Counted from the stretch's first letter, positions 8,449-17,118 are shown. The stretch: 64,000 nucleotides of DNA from Duganella sp. CF402 (GCF_900109645.1 NZ_FOBG01000001.1:3330262-3394261); one strand, 5' to 3'. The notes: a model not told the origin generated them from the letters alone. Translations and numbers: made by a program.

Positions 8449-8808
8449 GTGAAAGTTGTATCCTTGATCTCATCAGCATTACTCGCCTTAAGCTTTGCCG
8501 GCGCCGTACAGGCCAAGCCTGCCGCACCGGCCACCGATAGCAATGTTGCACCTGCAACAATTGTACTCGCACATTGCGAAGCCAACGATCCTGCGCCATG
8601 CGGTATCAGCAATACCCCGTCTGCCGCTAAAGCCAGCGACGCCGACCAGAACACCTTATCGACAGCAGATCCAAAGCAGCAGACGCAAGCCGAACCAGCC
8701 ACGCCGGTTCCGGAACCACAAACCTTCGTCATGCTGATGCTGGGTTTGGTTGTACTGGGCTTCGCTTCGCGTCGCCGCCAGGGCTCGGAAAAATTCACAG
8801 ACGAATAA
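8449..8808 (+). CDS. Short PEP-CTERM sorting-domain protein
   Basis: A 119-residue exported protein with an N-terminal signal peptide (residues 1-22, ending VQAKP). The spacer is poor in structure and rich in Ala, Pro and Thr, with two cysteines (43 and 51). The C-terminal sorting signal is canonical: Pro-Glu-Pro at 88-90, a hydrophobic segment at 93-106, then Arg-Arg-Arg at 108-110. Such proteins are processed by an exosortase, which is not in this window, and in these bacteria usually belong to the exopolysaccharide/biofilm surface system. The start is GTG at 8449 with AGGAG six bases upstream. Nine residues follow the arginine cluster, slightly longer than usual. A strong terminator follows the gene. 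Confidence 0.93.
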   Translation: MKVVSLISSALLALSFAGAVQAKPAAPATDSNVAPATIVLAHCEANDPAPCGISNTPSAAKASDADQNTLSTADPKQQTQAEPATPVPEPQTFVMLMLGLVVLGFASRRRQGSEKFTDE

Positions 8809-8832
8809 ATCAGTTTTCCAGCCTCACCCGCT

Positions 8833-8866
8833 AAAAAAATCCCGCTGCTTGAGCGGGATTTTTTTT
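8833..8866. terminator. Bidirectional rho-independent terminator
   Basis: A perfect stem (ATCCCGCT pairing with AGCGGGAT) with a five-base loop is flanked by an A-run on the left and a T-run on the right, so it works as a terminator on both strands. It ends the PEP-CTERM transcript from the left and the small membrane protein/sensor kinase transcript from the right, overlapping the last bases of the latter. Confidence 0.92.
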
Positions 8867-9032
8867 ACAGGCAGACCGAGCGGATATTGCTGAGCGCGAC
8901 CCCGTGCGCAACGGCGCGCAGCACGCAGCCCAGCTTGTGCCAGCCGTCCTCGGTTCCCACCACTGCCAGCATAGCCAAGGCCACGCCCACGGCAAGCAGA
9001 ATCAGCAGGCCTTTGATCGCCTCTTTGTCCAT
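8865..9032 (-). CDS. Small single-pass membrane protein (55 aa)
   Basis: An open frame of 55 codons starts at ATG 9032, 17 bases after the stop of the sensor kinase gene on the same strand, and ends with TAA inside the T-run of the terminator. The product has a short charged N-terminus (MDKEAIKG), one hydrophobic helix at residues about 9-25 (LLILLAVGVALAMLAVV), and a tail with Trp, two Cys and basic residues. No family is recognised. Placement between a kinase and a terminator that fits its stop exactly, plus a codon pattern like its neighbours, favours a real gene. Against it, there is no strong ribosome-binding site (CACAAG only). Confidence 0.5.
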   Translation of the reverse strand: MDKEAIKGLLILLAVGVALAMLAVVGTEDGWHKLGCVLRAVAHGVALSNIRSVCL

Positions 9033-9049
9033 CTTGTGATTGTAGCCGC

Positions 9050-10630
9050 TCAGGCGTGCAGGCGGGAGTCGGCGTGCAAGGTGTTCTCATCGGTCGGCGT
9101 CACGCACGGCATGCGCAGCACGAAGCTGGCGCCCTGGCCCAGCACGCTGGACACGGTGATGCTGCCGCCGAACTGCTTGGCAATCAGATTGAACACGATG
9201 TTGAGGCCGAGGCCGGTGCCGCCCTGCCCGCGCCGGGTGGTGACGAACGGGTCGAACACCTTGTCCAGCATGTCGGGCGGGATGCCCTTGCCGTTATCGG
9301 TCACCTGCATCTCGATCCAGTCGCCCTGCAGCGCCACGCCGATCACGATGCGGCCCTCGTCGTCCGGATCGAAGGCGTGCTCGACGCAGTTGAGCGTGAG
9401 GTTGGTGATGACCTGCGCCAGCGCGCCCGGATAGCTGTCCAGCATCACATCCGGCGGGCAGGCGATGCTGACCGTGATGCGGGTCTTCTTCAGCTTGGGC
9501 TGCAGGCTGGACACCACCTCGTTGATGTAGTCGCGCAGCTCGAAGCGGCGGCGCGCCTCGCTGACCTGGTCGACCGCGATCTGCTTGAAACTGTGGATCA
9601 GGTGGGCGGCGCGGTAGGCGTTGTTCATGATCAGGCGCGTGCTCTCGGAGGCCGTCTCCAGGTAGCGCGTGATATCGGATTTCTTGATGTTGCCGCCCTC
9701 GACCGAGGCCTGCACCTTCTCGGTGGCCTCCATCAGCACCGAGGCGCTGGTCAGCGCGATGCCGACCGGGGTGTTGATCTCGTGCGCGACGCCGGCCACC
9801 AGCCCGCCCAGCGAGGCCAGCCGTTCGGCCTGCAGCAGCGATTCCTGGGTGCGGCGCAAATCGTCCATCGCCTTGGCGGTCGCTTGCGCCGACTTGCGCG
9901 CCTCGTCCTCGGCCTCGCGGATGCGCTGGATGTTGGACTTGATCTTGCGCTGGATGGCGTTGAAGCCGCGGATCACCTCGCCCAGTTCATCGTGGCGGCT
10001 GTCCGGCAGCTCTTCCACTTCATCGCTGCCGCGCGTGGCCAGGTCGAACAGGCCGTCGCGCAGGCGCTTGAGCGGATCGAACACGATCCGCAGCGACAGC
10101 GCCAGCGCCGCCACCAGGATCAGGTCCAGCAGCAGCACCTCGGTGACCTTGCGGCGCACCTCGGCCGCCAGTGTGGCGTCGATTTGCGCGCGGCTGAAAT
10201 TGACCACCACCCGGCCCACGATCACCGGCTTGAGGGCGGCGCCGGCCGCGCCGGAATCGCGGTACGCCAGGTCGGCCACCACCGGCGTGCCGCCGACCGC
10301 AGCGTCGTTTTCAATCGAGGAAATGGTGCCGTTCTCGTTGCGCAGCTTGCCGGAGAACAGGCCGACCGAGGTGTCGTAGACGCGGATGGAGACCAGCTCG
10401 GGCGGCATCATCTCGGCTGCCACGATGTTGTCGACCTTGGCCTTGTCGAGATCCCACAAGGCCGACGGCAGGCTGGTTTGCAGGCGGGTCAGCACGCCCT
10501 GGCGCAGGCGCTGGCTGCTGACCTCGAGTTCATGACCGAGGCTGTATTGGGCATAGGTGCCGGAGATCCCCAGCACCAGGGTGACGATGACCACAAAAAG
10601 CAGCGTCAAGCGGCCTTGAATACCAAACAT
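9050..10630 (-). CDS. Membrane sensor histidine kinase (orphan)
   Basis: A 526-residue kinase: transmembrane helix at 7-27, periplasmic sensing region to about 163, second helix at 164-184, a HAMP-like linker (185-240), and a coiled coil. The HisKA phosphoacceptor helix has His283 in HEINTPVG. The HATPase domain carries its N box (NLTLNCVEHAF), DNGKGIP and GGTGLGLNIV. No response-regulator gene adjoins it, so its partner is elsewhere. The HEINTPVGI variant of the H box and the large linker resemble kinases tied to two-component/chemosensory networks of this group. The signal is unknown. It is divergent from an HDOD pair, with 120 bases between them, and probably followed by a small membrane protein. 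Confidence 0.93.
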   Translation of the reverse strand: MFGIQGRLTLLFVVIVTLVLGISGTYAQYSLGHELEVSSQRLRQGVLTRLQTSLPSALWDLDKAKVDNIVAAEMMPPELVSIRVYDTSVGLFSGKLRNENGTISSIENDAAVGGTPVVADLAYRDSGAAGAALKPVIVGRVVVNFSRAQIDATLAAEVRRKVTEVLLLDLILVAALALSLRIVFDPLKRLRDGLFDLATRGSDEVEELPDSRHDELGEVIRGFNAIQRKIKSNIQRIREAEDEARKSAQATAKAMDDLRRTQESLLQAERLASLGGLVAGVAHEINTPVGIALTSASVLMEATEKVQASVEGGNIKKSDITRYLETASESTRLIMNNAYRAAHLIHSFKQIAVDQVSEARRRFELRDYINEVVSSLQPKLKKTRITVSIACPPDVMLDSYPGALAQVITNLTLNCVEHAFDPDDEGRIVIGVALQGDWIEMQVTDNGKGIPPDMLDKVFDPFVTTRRGQGGTGLGLNIVFNLIAKQFGGSITVSSVLGQGASFVLRMPCVTPTDENTLHADSRLHA

Positions 10631-10750
10631 CTAGCGATCTCCCGACGACATGGATTGGACGGCGACGCCCCAATGTACGGTATGGGCTGCGTCTTGGCAA
10701 GACAATGGTAATATCAAGAAATATAGTTCAGGAAGCAAGCGGGAGGCGGC

Positions 10751-11098
10751 ATGGCAGGGAATTATCATCAACTGGCGCTGGCGGAGGTGCGGCCGGGCAT
10801 GGTCTTGTCCGACGTGCTGCTCGACGTCCAGGGCAATGTACTGCTGCCGCAGGGCACGGTGCTGACCGAGGCCATGCTGGCGCTGATGCCGCGCCACGGC
10901 ATCTCCATCCTGCCCATCGCCAGGGACGAAGTGACGCCGGAAGTGGTGGCGGCCACGCTGCAGCACCACGAGGCGCGCATCGCCCAGCTGTTCCGCAAGA
11001 ACGATCCGGACAGCGGCAGCGACTGGGCCACGGCCACGCTGCGCCGCTTCGTCACCGACTTCCGCCTGGGTGTAGAGGAGACGCCGGAACATGAGTAA
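10751..11098 (+). CDS. Small protein resembling the N-terminal domain of HD-GYP proteins
   Basis: A 115-residue soluble protein with a GGGAGG ribosome-binding site before ATG 10751. The segment VRPGMVLSDVLLDVQGNVLL followed by LTEAMLALMPRHGI matches the beta-rich module often found ahead of HD-GYP phosphodiesterase domains, here encoded alone. The next gene encodes an HDOD protein whose ATG overlaps the end of this one by eight bases, so the two together resemble a split accessory-plus-HD-type signalling protein. No catalytic residues are visible. An auxiliary role in signalling with the HDOD partner is inferred. Confidence 0.75.
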   Translation: MAGNYHQLALAEVRPGMVLSDVLLDVQGNVLLPQGTVLTEAMLALMPRHGISILPIARDEVTPEVVAATLQHHEARIAQLFRKNDPDSGSDWATATLRRFVTDFRLGVEETPEHE

Positions 11099-11948
11099 CC
11101 CAAGCAATTCGACGCTGAGCTACGACGACGTGGTGCGCACGCTGGACGACCTGCCGTCGCTGCCGGCGGTGGTGATGGAACTGCTCAACAGCATCGACCA
11201 GGAGGACGTCGACATTTCGGTGCTGGCCAAAAAGGTGTCGCACGACCAGGCGCTGACCGCCAAGACCCTGCGCCTGGCCAACTCCTCGCTGTACGGCTTG
11301 CAGGTCAAGGTCACCACCATCCAGCAGGCGATTACCTTCCTCGGCTTCCAGACCACGCGCAACCTGATTACCGCAGCGGCCGTCACCGGCTGCTTTGTCG
11401 AGGGCCACTGCCCCGGTTTCGACCACAAGGCCTTCTGGCGCCACTCGATCGCCACGGCGGCCTGCGCCAAGGTGCTGGCGCGCCAGATGCGCTTCAACCA
11501 GGACTACGCCTTCACCGCCGGGCTGCTGCACGACATCGGCCGGCTGGTGCTGGTGTCGTGCTTCCCGCAGCAGTACGCGGCCGCCATCGCCTACCGTGCC
11601 GAGCACGACTGTTATTTGCTGGATGCTGAGCGCACGGTGCTGGGCGTCGACCATGTCGACGCCGGCCTGGCGCTGGCCGAGCACTGGAATTTTTCCGACA
11701 CCATGCGGCTGGCCATCGGCGGCCATCACGAGCCGGAGGCGCAAGGCGCCGGCTTTTTGGCGGCCATCATCCATGTGGCCGATGCCATCGTGCACGCGCT
11801 CGATCTGGCGCAGGTGCAGGACGACCTGGTGCCGCCGGTCTCGACCGTGGCCTGGACGGCGCTGGGCCTCGACGAGGAGGTTTATCTGCAATTGTTCCGC
11901 GAGACGGAGTTGCAGTATGAAGAAATCTCTATGGTGCTGCTAACCTGA
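11091..11948 (+). CDS. HDOD-domain protein
   Basis: A 285-residue single-domain HDOD protein. The domain starts at the diagnostic LDDLPSLPAVVMELLNSI, continues through ISVLAKKVSHDQALTAKTLR and LANSSLYGL, and keeps the HDIGRLVL segment with its histidine-aspartate pair and a downstream HVDAGLALAEHW. HDOD proteins are HD-superfamily relatives without established enzymatic activity that act in bacterial signalling, often beside chemotaxis or cyclic-di-GMP components. It is translationally coupled to the preceding small gene. A hairpin follows the stop (11956-11991). Confidence 0.93.
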   Translation: MSNPSNSTLSYDDVVRTLDDLPSLPAVVMELLNSIDQEDVDISVLAKKVSHDQALTAKTLRLANSSLYGLQVKVTTIQQAITFLGFQTTRNLITAAAVTGCFVEGHCPGFDHKAFWRHSIATAACAKVLARQMRFNQDYAFTAGLLHDIGRLVLVSCFPQQYAAAIAYRAEHDCYLLDAERTVLGVDHVDAGLALAEHWNFSDTMRLAIGGHHEPEAQGAGFLAAIIHVADAIVHALDLAQVQDDLVPPVSTVAWTALGLDEEVYLQLFRETELQYEEISMVLLT

Positions 11949-11955
11949 AGTGGCG

Positions 11956-11991
11956 GCCTGCCGCACCGGCGTCATGCGCGGTACGGCAGGC
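11956..11991. terminator. GC-rich hairpin between convergent genes
   Basis: GCCTGCCG (11956-11963) pairs with CGGCAGGC (11984-11991), and an inner ACCG/CGGT extends the stem after one mismatch. There is no T-run, so this is either a weak terminator or a structural end shared by the HDOD gene and the convergent small regulator. Confidence 0.5.
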
Positions 11992-12009
11992 GCGGGCGCT
12001 GGGCGCGCA

Positions 12010-12345
12010 TCAATGGGCCGCGAATCCGGCGTCGGCTTTCTTATCCATTGGGCGGTCTTCCGGTTTCGGGCGGCCCTGGGCGTCGGACAGGCGGTACTTG
12101 GTGCGGCGGTCGCCCATCAGGTCGCGCAGGTCGCGGATGCTCATGCCGGTCACTTCGTGCATGCGGATCAGCAGCGAGGCGCCGACCGGCAGGCGGTGGT
12201 GGCGGATCTTGCTGATGACCGGTGGCGCGACTTCGAGCAGGCGCGACAGCGCAGCGTCATTTTTCAGCTGCATCTTGCCAAGCAAGATGTCGAGCAGGTG
12301 GTTAGGGTTGTAGCTTTCCTGGGATGCAAGTGCATGATGTGCCAT
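12010..12345 (-). CDS. Small helix-turn-helix (Cro/CI-like) protein
   Basis: A 111-residue protein. Residues about 25-60 (ALSRLLEVAPPVISKIRHHR followed by LLIRMHEVTGMSIRDLRDLM) form a lambda-repressor-like helix-turn-helix. The C-terminal third is basic and disordered. The ATG at 12345 is favoured over 12357 by the GAGGAAAA site just upstream. It stands alone, convergent with the HDOD gene, and a 216-base gap upstream must hold its promoter. The target is unknown; it could bind DNA as a homodimer. Confidence 0.7.
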   Translation of the reverse strand: MAHHALASQESYNPNHLLDILLGKMQLKNDAALSRLLEVAPPVISKIRHHRLPVGASLLIRMHEVTGMSIRDLRDLMGDRRTKYRLSDAQGRPKPEDRPMDKKADAGFAAH

Positions 12346-12561
12346 GATTTTCCTCATTGGTTTGGGTGAACAGATAGTGCTGGCCTGAACTTAAGCAAGA
12401 CTTAGCGTTTCCGCTTGCTATTCGTGCAAGATACCAGCGCACACCGGGCTAAGATTGTTCGGCATCAATCAGAGGCTAGAAACCTTAGCAACAATGCTAT
12501 TTCATCACACAGGACCAGAGGGTGTCGCACGCAAGAAATAAATGCGTGGCAAATGCGGGAT

Positions 12562-12885
12562 TCAGGCGGTGGTGTCGATATTGCGGCCGAGCGTCTTCTG
12601 GTTGTCGCGGCGCTGGGTATCGGCTTTTTTGTCGGCTTGCTGGGCGGCGCGGCGGTCGGCGGCGGCCGCAGCATCGTTGTTGCGCGCTTCGGCGCGGTTG
12701 GATTCGGTGTTTTCCTTGATGCGCTGCTTGATTACCGCGCCATCCTTTTCGGCACGGTTGTTTTGCTCGGCGCGACGCGAGTCCGCCGACTGCTCGCTAC
12801 GCTGTTCGGCACGCCTGGCGCGGGTCTCGCGCAAATTTTGCTCCGCCGGATCGGGCCGGGGCGCGTTGGTGATGTTGATGGCCAT
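12562..12885 (-). CDS. Small, highly charged protein without hydrophobic core
   Basis: A 107-residue frame from ATG 12885 to TGA 12562, divergent from phoH. Composition is extreme: mostly Arg, Ala, Glu, Gln, Asp, Asn and Lys (for example [20 protein letters not shown]), with only a few aliphatic residues near the N-terminus (MAINITNAP) and the end (NIDTTA). It would be disordered or a long single helix, and may bind nucleic acid or protein. No family is recognised. The plus-strand frame over the same bases lacks a plausible start and resembles a shadow. The longer minus-strand frame above residue 1 is the shadow of phoH. A 15-bp palindrome covers its ribosome-binding region. Confidence 0.6.
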   Translation of the reverse strand: MAINITNAPRPDPAEQNLRETRARRAEQRSEQSADSRRAEQNNRAEKDGAVIKQRIKENTESNRAEARNNDAAAAADRRAAQQADKKADTQRRDNQKTLGRNIDTTA

Positions 12886-12886
12886 A

Positions 12887-12901
12887 GCTCTACTGTAGAG
12901 C
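12887..12901. promoter_or_regulatory. 15-bp perfect palindrome over the ribosome-binding region
   Basis: GCTCTAC-T-GTAGAGC is a perfect palindrome immediately upstream of the ATG of the small charged protein (start 12885, minus strand). As RNA it can fold into a six-pair hairpin with a three-base loop covering the Shine-Dalgarno region; as DNA it could be an operator in the phoH divergent promoter. Confidence 0.45.
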
Positions 12902-12978
12902 AAAGGCGCTATGGACGGCAAATTACGATAAACTATCGCCTGTGCCGGTCTACGGCCCTCTCTCCTAAAAGCATTCCA

Positions 12979-14094
12979 TTGAAAACCAAGACCCCAGTCC
13001 AGCCGCACTACTTCGTCCCGGAGCCGCTCGATAACGCGCGCCTGGCCCATTTGTGCGGCCCGCTCGACGAAAACCTGCGCCAGATTTCCGCCGCGCTGGA
13101 CGTCACCATTTTCCGCCGTGGCGAAAAGTTCATCGTCAGCGGCCACAATGCCGAACGCGCAGTCGAAATCCTCGACCATTTCTACGCCGTCGCCAACAAG
13201 ATCGTGCCGATCGAGGAAGTGCAACTGGCGCTGGTCGAGCAGCGCGCCAACATGCACGCCGCGAACATCGCCGCGCTGGCGCCCGAGCCGGTCGACGCCG
13301 ACGACGCTGCGCCGGCGGCCCGCGCCGCCAAGCCGCGCAAGATCGAACCGGTGCCGGGGGTCGAGATCGACATCAACAGCCCGGTGCTGAAAACCCGCCG
13401 CGCCGACCTGCGCGGCCGCACGCCGCACCAGATCCGCTACCTGCGCAACATCCTCGAACACGACATCAGCTTCGGCGTCGGTCCGGCCGGCACCGGCAAG
13501 ACCTACCTGGCGGTGGCGTGCGCGGTCGATGCGCTCGAGCGCGACGCGGTCAAACGCATCATCCTGACCCGCCCTGCGGTGGAAGCAGGCGAACGCCTCG
13601 GCTTCCTGCCGGGCGACCTGACGCAGAAGGTCGACCCGTACCTGCGTCCGCTGTACGACGCCCTGTACGACCTGCTCGGCTTCGACCGCACCCAGAAAAT
13701 GTTCGAGAAACAGGTGATCGAGATCGCCCCGCTGGCCTACATGCGCGGCCGCACCCTGAACCACGCGTTCGTGATCCTGGACGAGGCGCAGAACACCACG
13801 GTCGAACAGATGAAGATGTTCCTGACCCGCATCGGCTTCGGCAGCAAGGCCGTGGTCACCGGCGACGTTACCCAGGTCGACCTGCACAAAAGCCAGAAAA
13901 GCGGCCTGGTGGACGCCATCCAGGTGCTGAAGGACGTGCGCGGCATGGCCTTCAGCCACTTCAACAGCGAAGACGTGGTGCGCCACCCGTTGGTGGCGCG
14001 CATCGTCGACGCCTACGAAACCGCCCACAACCACGAAGCGGAAATCGCTCCCCTACTCAAAGCCACGGCTCTCAAAAATGTCCGCAAAAAATAA
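12979..14094 (+). CDS. phoH: PhoH-family ATPase
   Basis: A 371-residue PhoH-like protein. The N-terminal region ([20 protein letters not shown]) is a KH-like RNA-binding module. The ATPase domain follows, with Walker [12 protein letters not shown] near residue 168, the [10 protein letters not shown] motif, and Walker [12 protein letters not shown] near 265. The start is the TTG at 12979: the frame upstream of it is not PhoH-like, and the residues after it match where family members begin. No clear ribosome-binding site is seen there. It overlaps ybeY by 17 bases, and the phoH-ybeY-corC-lnt order is common in proteobacteria and points to RNA/ribosome maintenance. Confidence 0.93.
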   Translation: MKTKTPVQPHYFVPEPLDNARLAHLCGPLDENLRQISAALDVTIFRRGEKFIVSGHNAERAVEILDHFYAVANKIVPIEEVQLALVEQRANMHAANIAALAPEPVDADDAAPAARAAKPRKIEPVPGVEIDINSPVLKTRRADLRGRTPHQIRYLRNILEHDISFGVGPAGTGKTYLAVACAVDALERDAVKRIILTRPAVEAGERLGFLPGDLTQKVDPYLRPLYDALYDLLGFDRTQKMFEKQVIEIAPLAYMRGRTLNHAFVILDEAQNTTVEQMKMFLTRIGFGSKAVVTGDVTQVDLHKSQKSGLVDAIQVLKDVRGMAFSHFNSEDVVRHPLVARIVDAYETAHNHEAEIAPLLKATALKNVRKK

Positions 14095-14545
14095 ACTGAC
14101 GCTGTCGGTGCAGTACGCCGATCCCCGCCTGCAGGAAAGCATCACCCGTCCGATGATCCGCAAGTGGGTGCAAGCGGCGCTGTTCGCGCCGGCCGAACTG
14201 ACCATCCGCTTCGTCGACGCCGAAGAAGGCCAGGCCCTGAACCGCGAGTATCGCGGCAAGGACTACGCCACCAACGTGCTGACCTTCGCCTATAACGAAG
14301 GCGAAGAAGAACTGCCGGAAGACGCGCCAACGCAGGCCGACATCATCCTGTGCACCGACGTGCTGGAAAAGGAAGCGGCCGAGCAAAAGAAAACCGTGGA
14401 AGAGCACGCCGCCCACCTGATCATCCACGGCGTACTGCACGCCCAAGGCTATGACCACATGGACGACGAGGAAGCGGCCGAAATGGAAGGCATCGAAACC
14501 GAACTCCTCGCCGAACTCGGCTACGCCGATCCCTACGCCGAGTGA
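14078..14545 (+). CDS. ybeY: Endoribonuclease YbeY (rRNA maturation factor)
   Basis: A 155-residue single-domain metalloprotein. The zinc-binding signature is complete: [11 protein letters not shown] at residues about 116-126, preceded by the conserved arginine in the [20 protein letters not shown] block. The enzyme acts in 16S rRNA 3'-end maturation and ribosome quality control. Its ATG lies within the end of phoH, so translation is coupled. After the stop come 93 bases before corC, containing a TTGACA hexamer (14566-14571) with only a weak -10 match downstream. Confidence 0.97.
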   Translation: MSAKNKLTLSVQYADPRLQESITRPMIRKWVQAALFAPAELTIRFVDAEEGQALNREYRGKDYATNVLTFAYNEGEEELPEDAPTQADIILCTDVLEKEAAEQKKTVEEHAAHLIIHGVLHAQGYDHMDDEEAAEMEGIETELLAELGYADPYAE

Positions 14546-14638
14546 TGCAGGCAGGGCATGTTTTTTTGACAAAAACGGCCCCGCCTTCCTATTTGGTGTA
14601 TCCTATGCCTCTTCGAAACAACCGGCTTTACGCCAGCT

Positions 14639-15523
14639 ATGCAAGAGCACTCTAGTAGCGTCAAGACTGACGCTAAACCCCACAGGTCATTGTTTGAACG
14701 ACTGACCGCCCTGATTTCCCCAGAGCCCGAGAACCGCTCGGAGCTGCTCGAAGTTCTGCACGACGCCCACGAACGCAACCTGATCGACGCCGACGCCCTG
14801 TCGATGATCGAGGGCGTGTTCCAGGTGTCCGACCTGTCCGCCCGCGATATCATGATCCCGCGCTCGCAGATGGACGTGATCGACATCTCCAAGCCGATTG
14901 AAGAATGGCTGCCCCTGGTGCTGCAAACCGCCCACTCGCGCTTCCCTGCCATTGAAGGCGAGCGCGACAAGGTGATCGGCATCCTGCTGGCCAAGGACCT
15001 GCTGCGCTACTACGCCGAAGAAAGCTTCGACGTGCGCGACATGCTGCGCCCGGCCATTTTCATCCCGGAATCGAAACGCCTGAACGTGCTGCTGCGCGAC
15101 TTCCGCGCCAACCACAACCACATGGCCATCGTGGTTGATGAATACAGCGGCGTGGCCGGCCTGATCACCATCGAAGACGTGCTGGAACAAATCGTCGGCG
15201 ACATCGAGGACGAGTACGATTTCGACGAGGAAGAAGACAACATCCTGTCGATCCGCGAGGGCCAGCACGGCCCGCGCTGGCGCATCAAGGCGCTGACCGA
15301 GATCGAACAGTTCAACGACGAGCTGGACACCGCCCTGCCCGACGACGACGTCGACACCATCGGCGGCCTGGTCTCCAAGCACCTCGGCCGCATGGCCCAC
15401 AAAGGCGACGTGTTCGACTTTGAAGGCCTGCGCTTCGAAGTACTGCGCGCCGACGCCCGCCAGATCCACGTGCTGACGGTGGAAAAACTGCCGCCGGCCC
15501 CAGACCACGGCGACGACGCATAA
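14639..15523 (+). CDS. corC: CorC/HlyC-type CBS-domain protein
   Basis: A 294-residue cytosolic protein with paired CBS domains (residues about 65-185; RDIMIPRSQMDVIDI, then NHMAIVVDEYSGVAGLITIE) and a C-terminal CorC_HlyC domain (about 200-290, with DDVDTIGGLVSKHLGR). It has no transmembrane segment, so it is the short soluble form. The family is associated with magnesium and cobalt efflux beside CorA. A CorA gene is present elsewhere in this window (53422-54390), but the two are not linked. The stop overlaps the lnt start (TAATG). Confidence 0.94.
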   Translation: MQEHSSSVKTDAKPHRSLFERLTALISPEPENRSELLEVLHDAHERNLIDADALSMIEGVFQVSDLSARDIMIPRSQMDVIDISKPIEEWLPLVLQTAHSRFPAIEGERDKVIGILLAKDLLRYYAEESFDVRDMLRPAIFIPESKRLNVLLRDFRANHNHMAIVVDEYSGVAGLITIEDVLEQIVGDIEDEYDFDEEEDNILSIREGQHGPRWRIKALTEIEQFNDELDTALPDDDVDTIGGLVSKHLGRMAHKGDVFDFEGLRFEVLRADARQIHVLTVEKLPPAPDHGDDA

Positions 15524-17094
15524 TGCGTTTTCGCCGCACCAACCCGAACGATCCTCCCAAGCCGCAACGCTCGACCCGAGGCCGCATGCTGATCACCGGC
15601 CTGGCCGGTGCGCTGTGCGTGTTCGCCTTCGCGCCGTTCGGCTGGTGGCCGCTGGAAATCCTCGGCCTGGCCACGCTGTTCTACCAGGTCCTGCGCAGCA
15701 CCAGCACCAAAGCCGCCGCGCTGATCGGCTGGGCCTTCGTCACCGGCTGGACCGTCGCCGGCGTGCACTGGCTGTACGTCTCGATGCATACCTACGGCGG
15801 CATGCCTGCACCGCTGGCCGCCTTGGCCGTGCTGCTGCTGGGCGCAGCGATGGGCCTCTACGGCGCACTGGCGATGGGCTCCGCATGGTGGCTGCGCCAA
15901 CGCTGGACGCTGCCGCTGCCGGCCGCCAACCTGCTGGTCTTCCCGGCCGTGTGGGCGCTGTTCGAATGGGTACGCGGCTGGCTGTTTACGGGCTTCCCGT
16001 GGCTGTCGTCCGGCTATGCCCACAACCACAGCCCGCTGGCCGGCTTCGCGCCGGTCATCGGCGTGTACGGCCTCGGCTGGCTGGCCGCCGTGATCGCCGG
16101 CGCTCTGCTGTTGCTGCTGCACCGTACCCGCCCGCGCGCGGCCGGGCTGGCGGTGGCCATCTGCGTGGCCGGCGTCGGCCTGAGCTTCCTGCAATGGACC
16201 TACCCAGAAGGCAAGCCGATCTCGGTGCGCCTGCTGCAAGGGAATATCCCCCAGGACGAGAAGTTCAACGGCGCCAAGATCGTGTCGAACATGAAGCTGT
16301 ACCAGGAGGCCATCACCGCCGCCCCGGCCGACCTGATCGCCACGCCGGAAACCGCCATCATCACGCTGCAGCAGCAACTGCCGCCGGACTACCTGCCCGG
16401 CATCGCCCAGTTCCTGAATAAAACCAACAGCAACCTGATCCTCGGCATCTTCACCGCCGACAGCCAGACCGCCTATTTCAACAGCGTGATCGGCATTCCG
16501 GCCAAGCTGAACTCGGGCTACTACCGCTACGACAAGCACCACCTGGTGCCGTACGGTGAGTTCATCCCATATGGCTTCCGCTGGTTCGTCAACCTGATGT
16601 CGATCCCGCTGGGCGACATGACCAGCGGCCGCGAGATCCAGCCGGCATTCGCCATCAAGGACCAGCGCGTGCTGCCCAACATCTGCTACGAAGACTTGTT
16701 CGGCGAAGAGATCGCGGCCCAGCTGAATCACCCGGCGCAGGACCAGAAGCCGGCCACCATGCTGCTCAACACCTCCAACCTGGCCTGGTTTGGCGACACC
16801 ATCGCCATTCCCCAGCATTTGCAGATCTCGCAGATGCGCACGCTGGAAACCGGCCGCCCCATGCTGCGGGCGACCAATACCGGCGCCACCGCCATCATCA
16901 ATGGCGAAGGCAAGGTGGTACAGCAACTGCCGGTGAACACCTTCGGCGCCCTGGCCGCCAGTGTGCAGGGCATGGGCGGCAGCACGCCGTACATCCTCTG
17001 GGGCAACAAGCTGTTCCTGGCCCTGACGCTGCTGTCGCTGGCAGGGGCATGGTTTGGGGCCCGGCGCTCAAAAAACCAGCCAAAAGCCGCTTAA
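15523..17094 (+). CDS. lnt: Apolipoprotein N-acyltransferase
   Basis: A 523-residue inner-membrane enzyme that adds the third acyl chain to lipoproteins. About seven to eight hydrophobic helices occupy residues 20-220; the periplasmic nitrilase-like domain follows. The catalytic triad can be placed: Glu in ATPETAIITL (about 275), Lys in RYDKHHLVPYGEF (about 337) and Cys in LPNICYEDLFGEE (about 388). One base overlaps corC. It ends with the usual C-terminal membrane helix and a basic tail. It is followed by an 80-base gap before glyQ. Confidence 0.96.
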   Translation: MRFRRTNPNDPPKPQRSTRGRMLITGLAGALCVFAFAPFGWWPLEILGLATLFYQVLRSTSTKAAALIGWAFVTGWTVAGVHWLYVSMHTYGGMPAPLAALAVLLLGAAMGLYGALAMGSAWWLRQRWTLPLPAANLLVFPAVWALFEWVRGWLFTGFPWLSSGYAHNHSPLAGFAPVIGVYGLGWLAAVIAGALLLLLHRTRPRAAGLAVAICVAGVGLSFLQWTYPEGKPISVRLLQGNIPQDEKFNGAKIVSNMKLYQEAITAAPADLIATPETAIITLQQQLPPDYLPGIAQFLNKTNSNLILGIFTADSQTAYFNSVIGIPAKLNSGYYRYDKHHLVPYGEFIPYGFRWFVNLMSIPLGDMTSGREIQPAFAIKDQRVLPNICYEDLFGEEIAAQLNHPAQDQKPATMLLNTSNLAWFGDTIAIPQHLQISQMRTLETGRPMLRATNTGATAIINGEGKVVQQLPVNTFGALAASVQGMGGSTPYILWGNKLFLALTLLSLAGAWFGARRSKNQPKAA

Positions 17095-17096
17095 CC

Positions 17097-17118
17097 CGCT
17101 AAAATCATCGCTTTAGCG
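17097..17118. other. Inverted repeat between lnt and glyQ
   Basis: CGCTAAA (17097-17103) and TTTAGCG (17112-17118) are exact inverted copies with an eight-base loop, just after the lnt stop at 17094. There is no T-run. It may be a terminator remnant or a leader structure of glyQ. Confidence 0.3.

Noticed and set aside
14566..14600. Strong sigma-70 promoter for corC
   Set aside because: TTGACA is perfect, but only a poor -10 (TATTTG) is found at 18 bases, so it was not called as a promoter.
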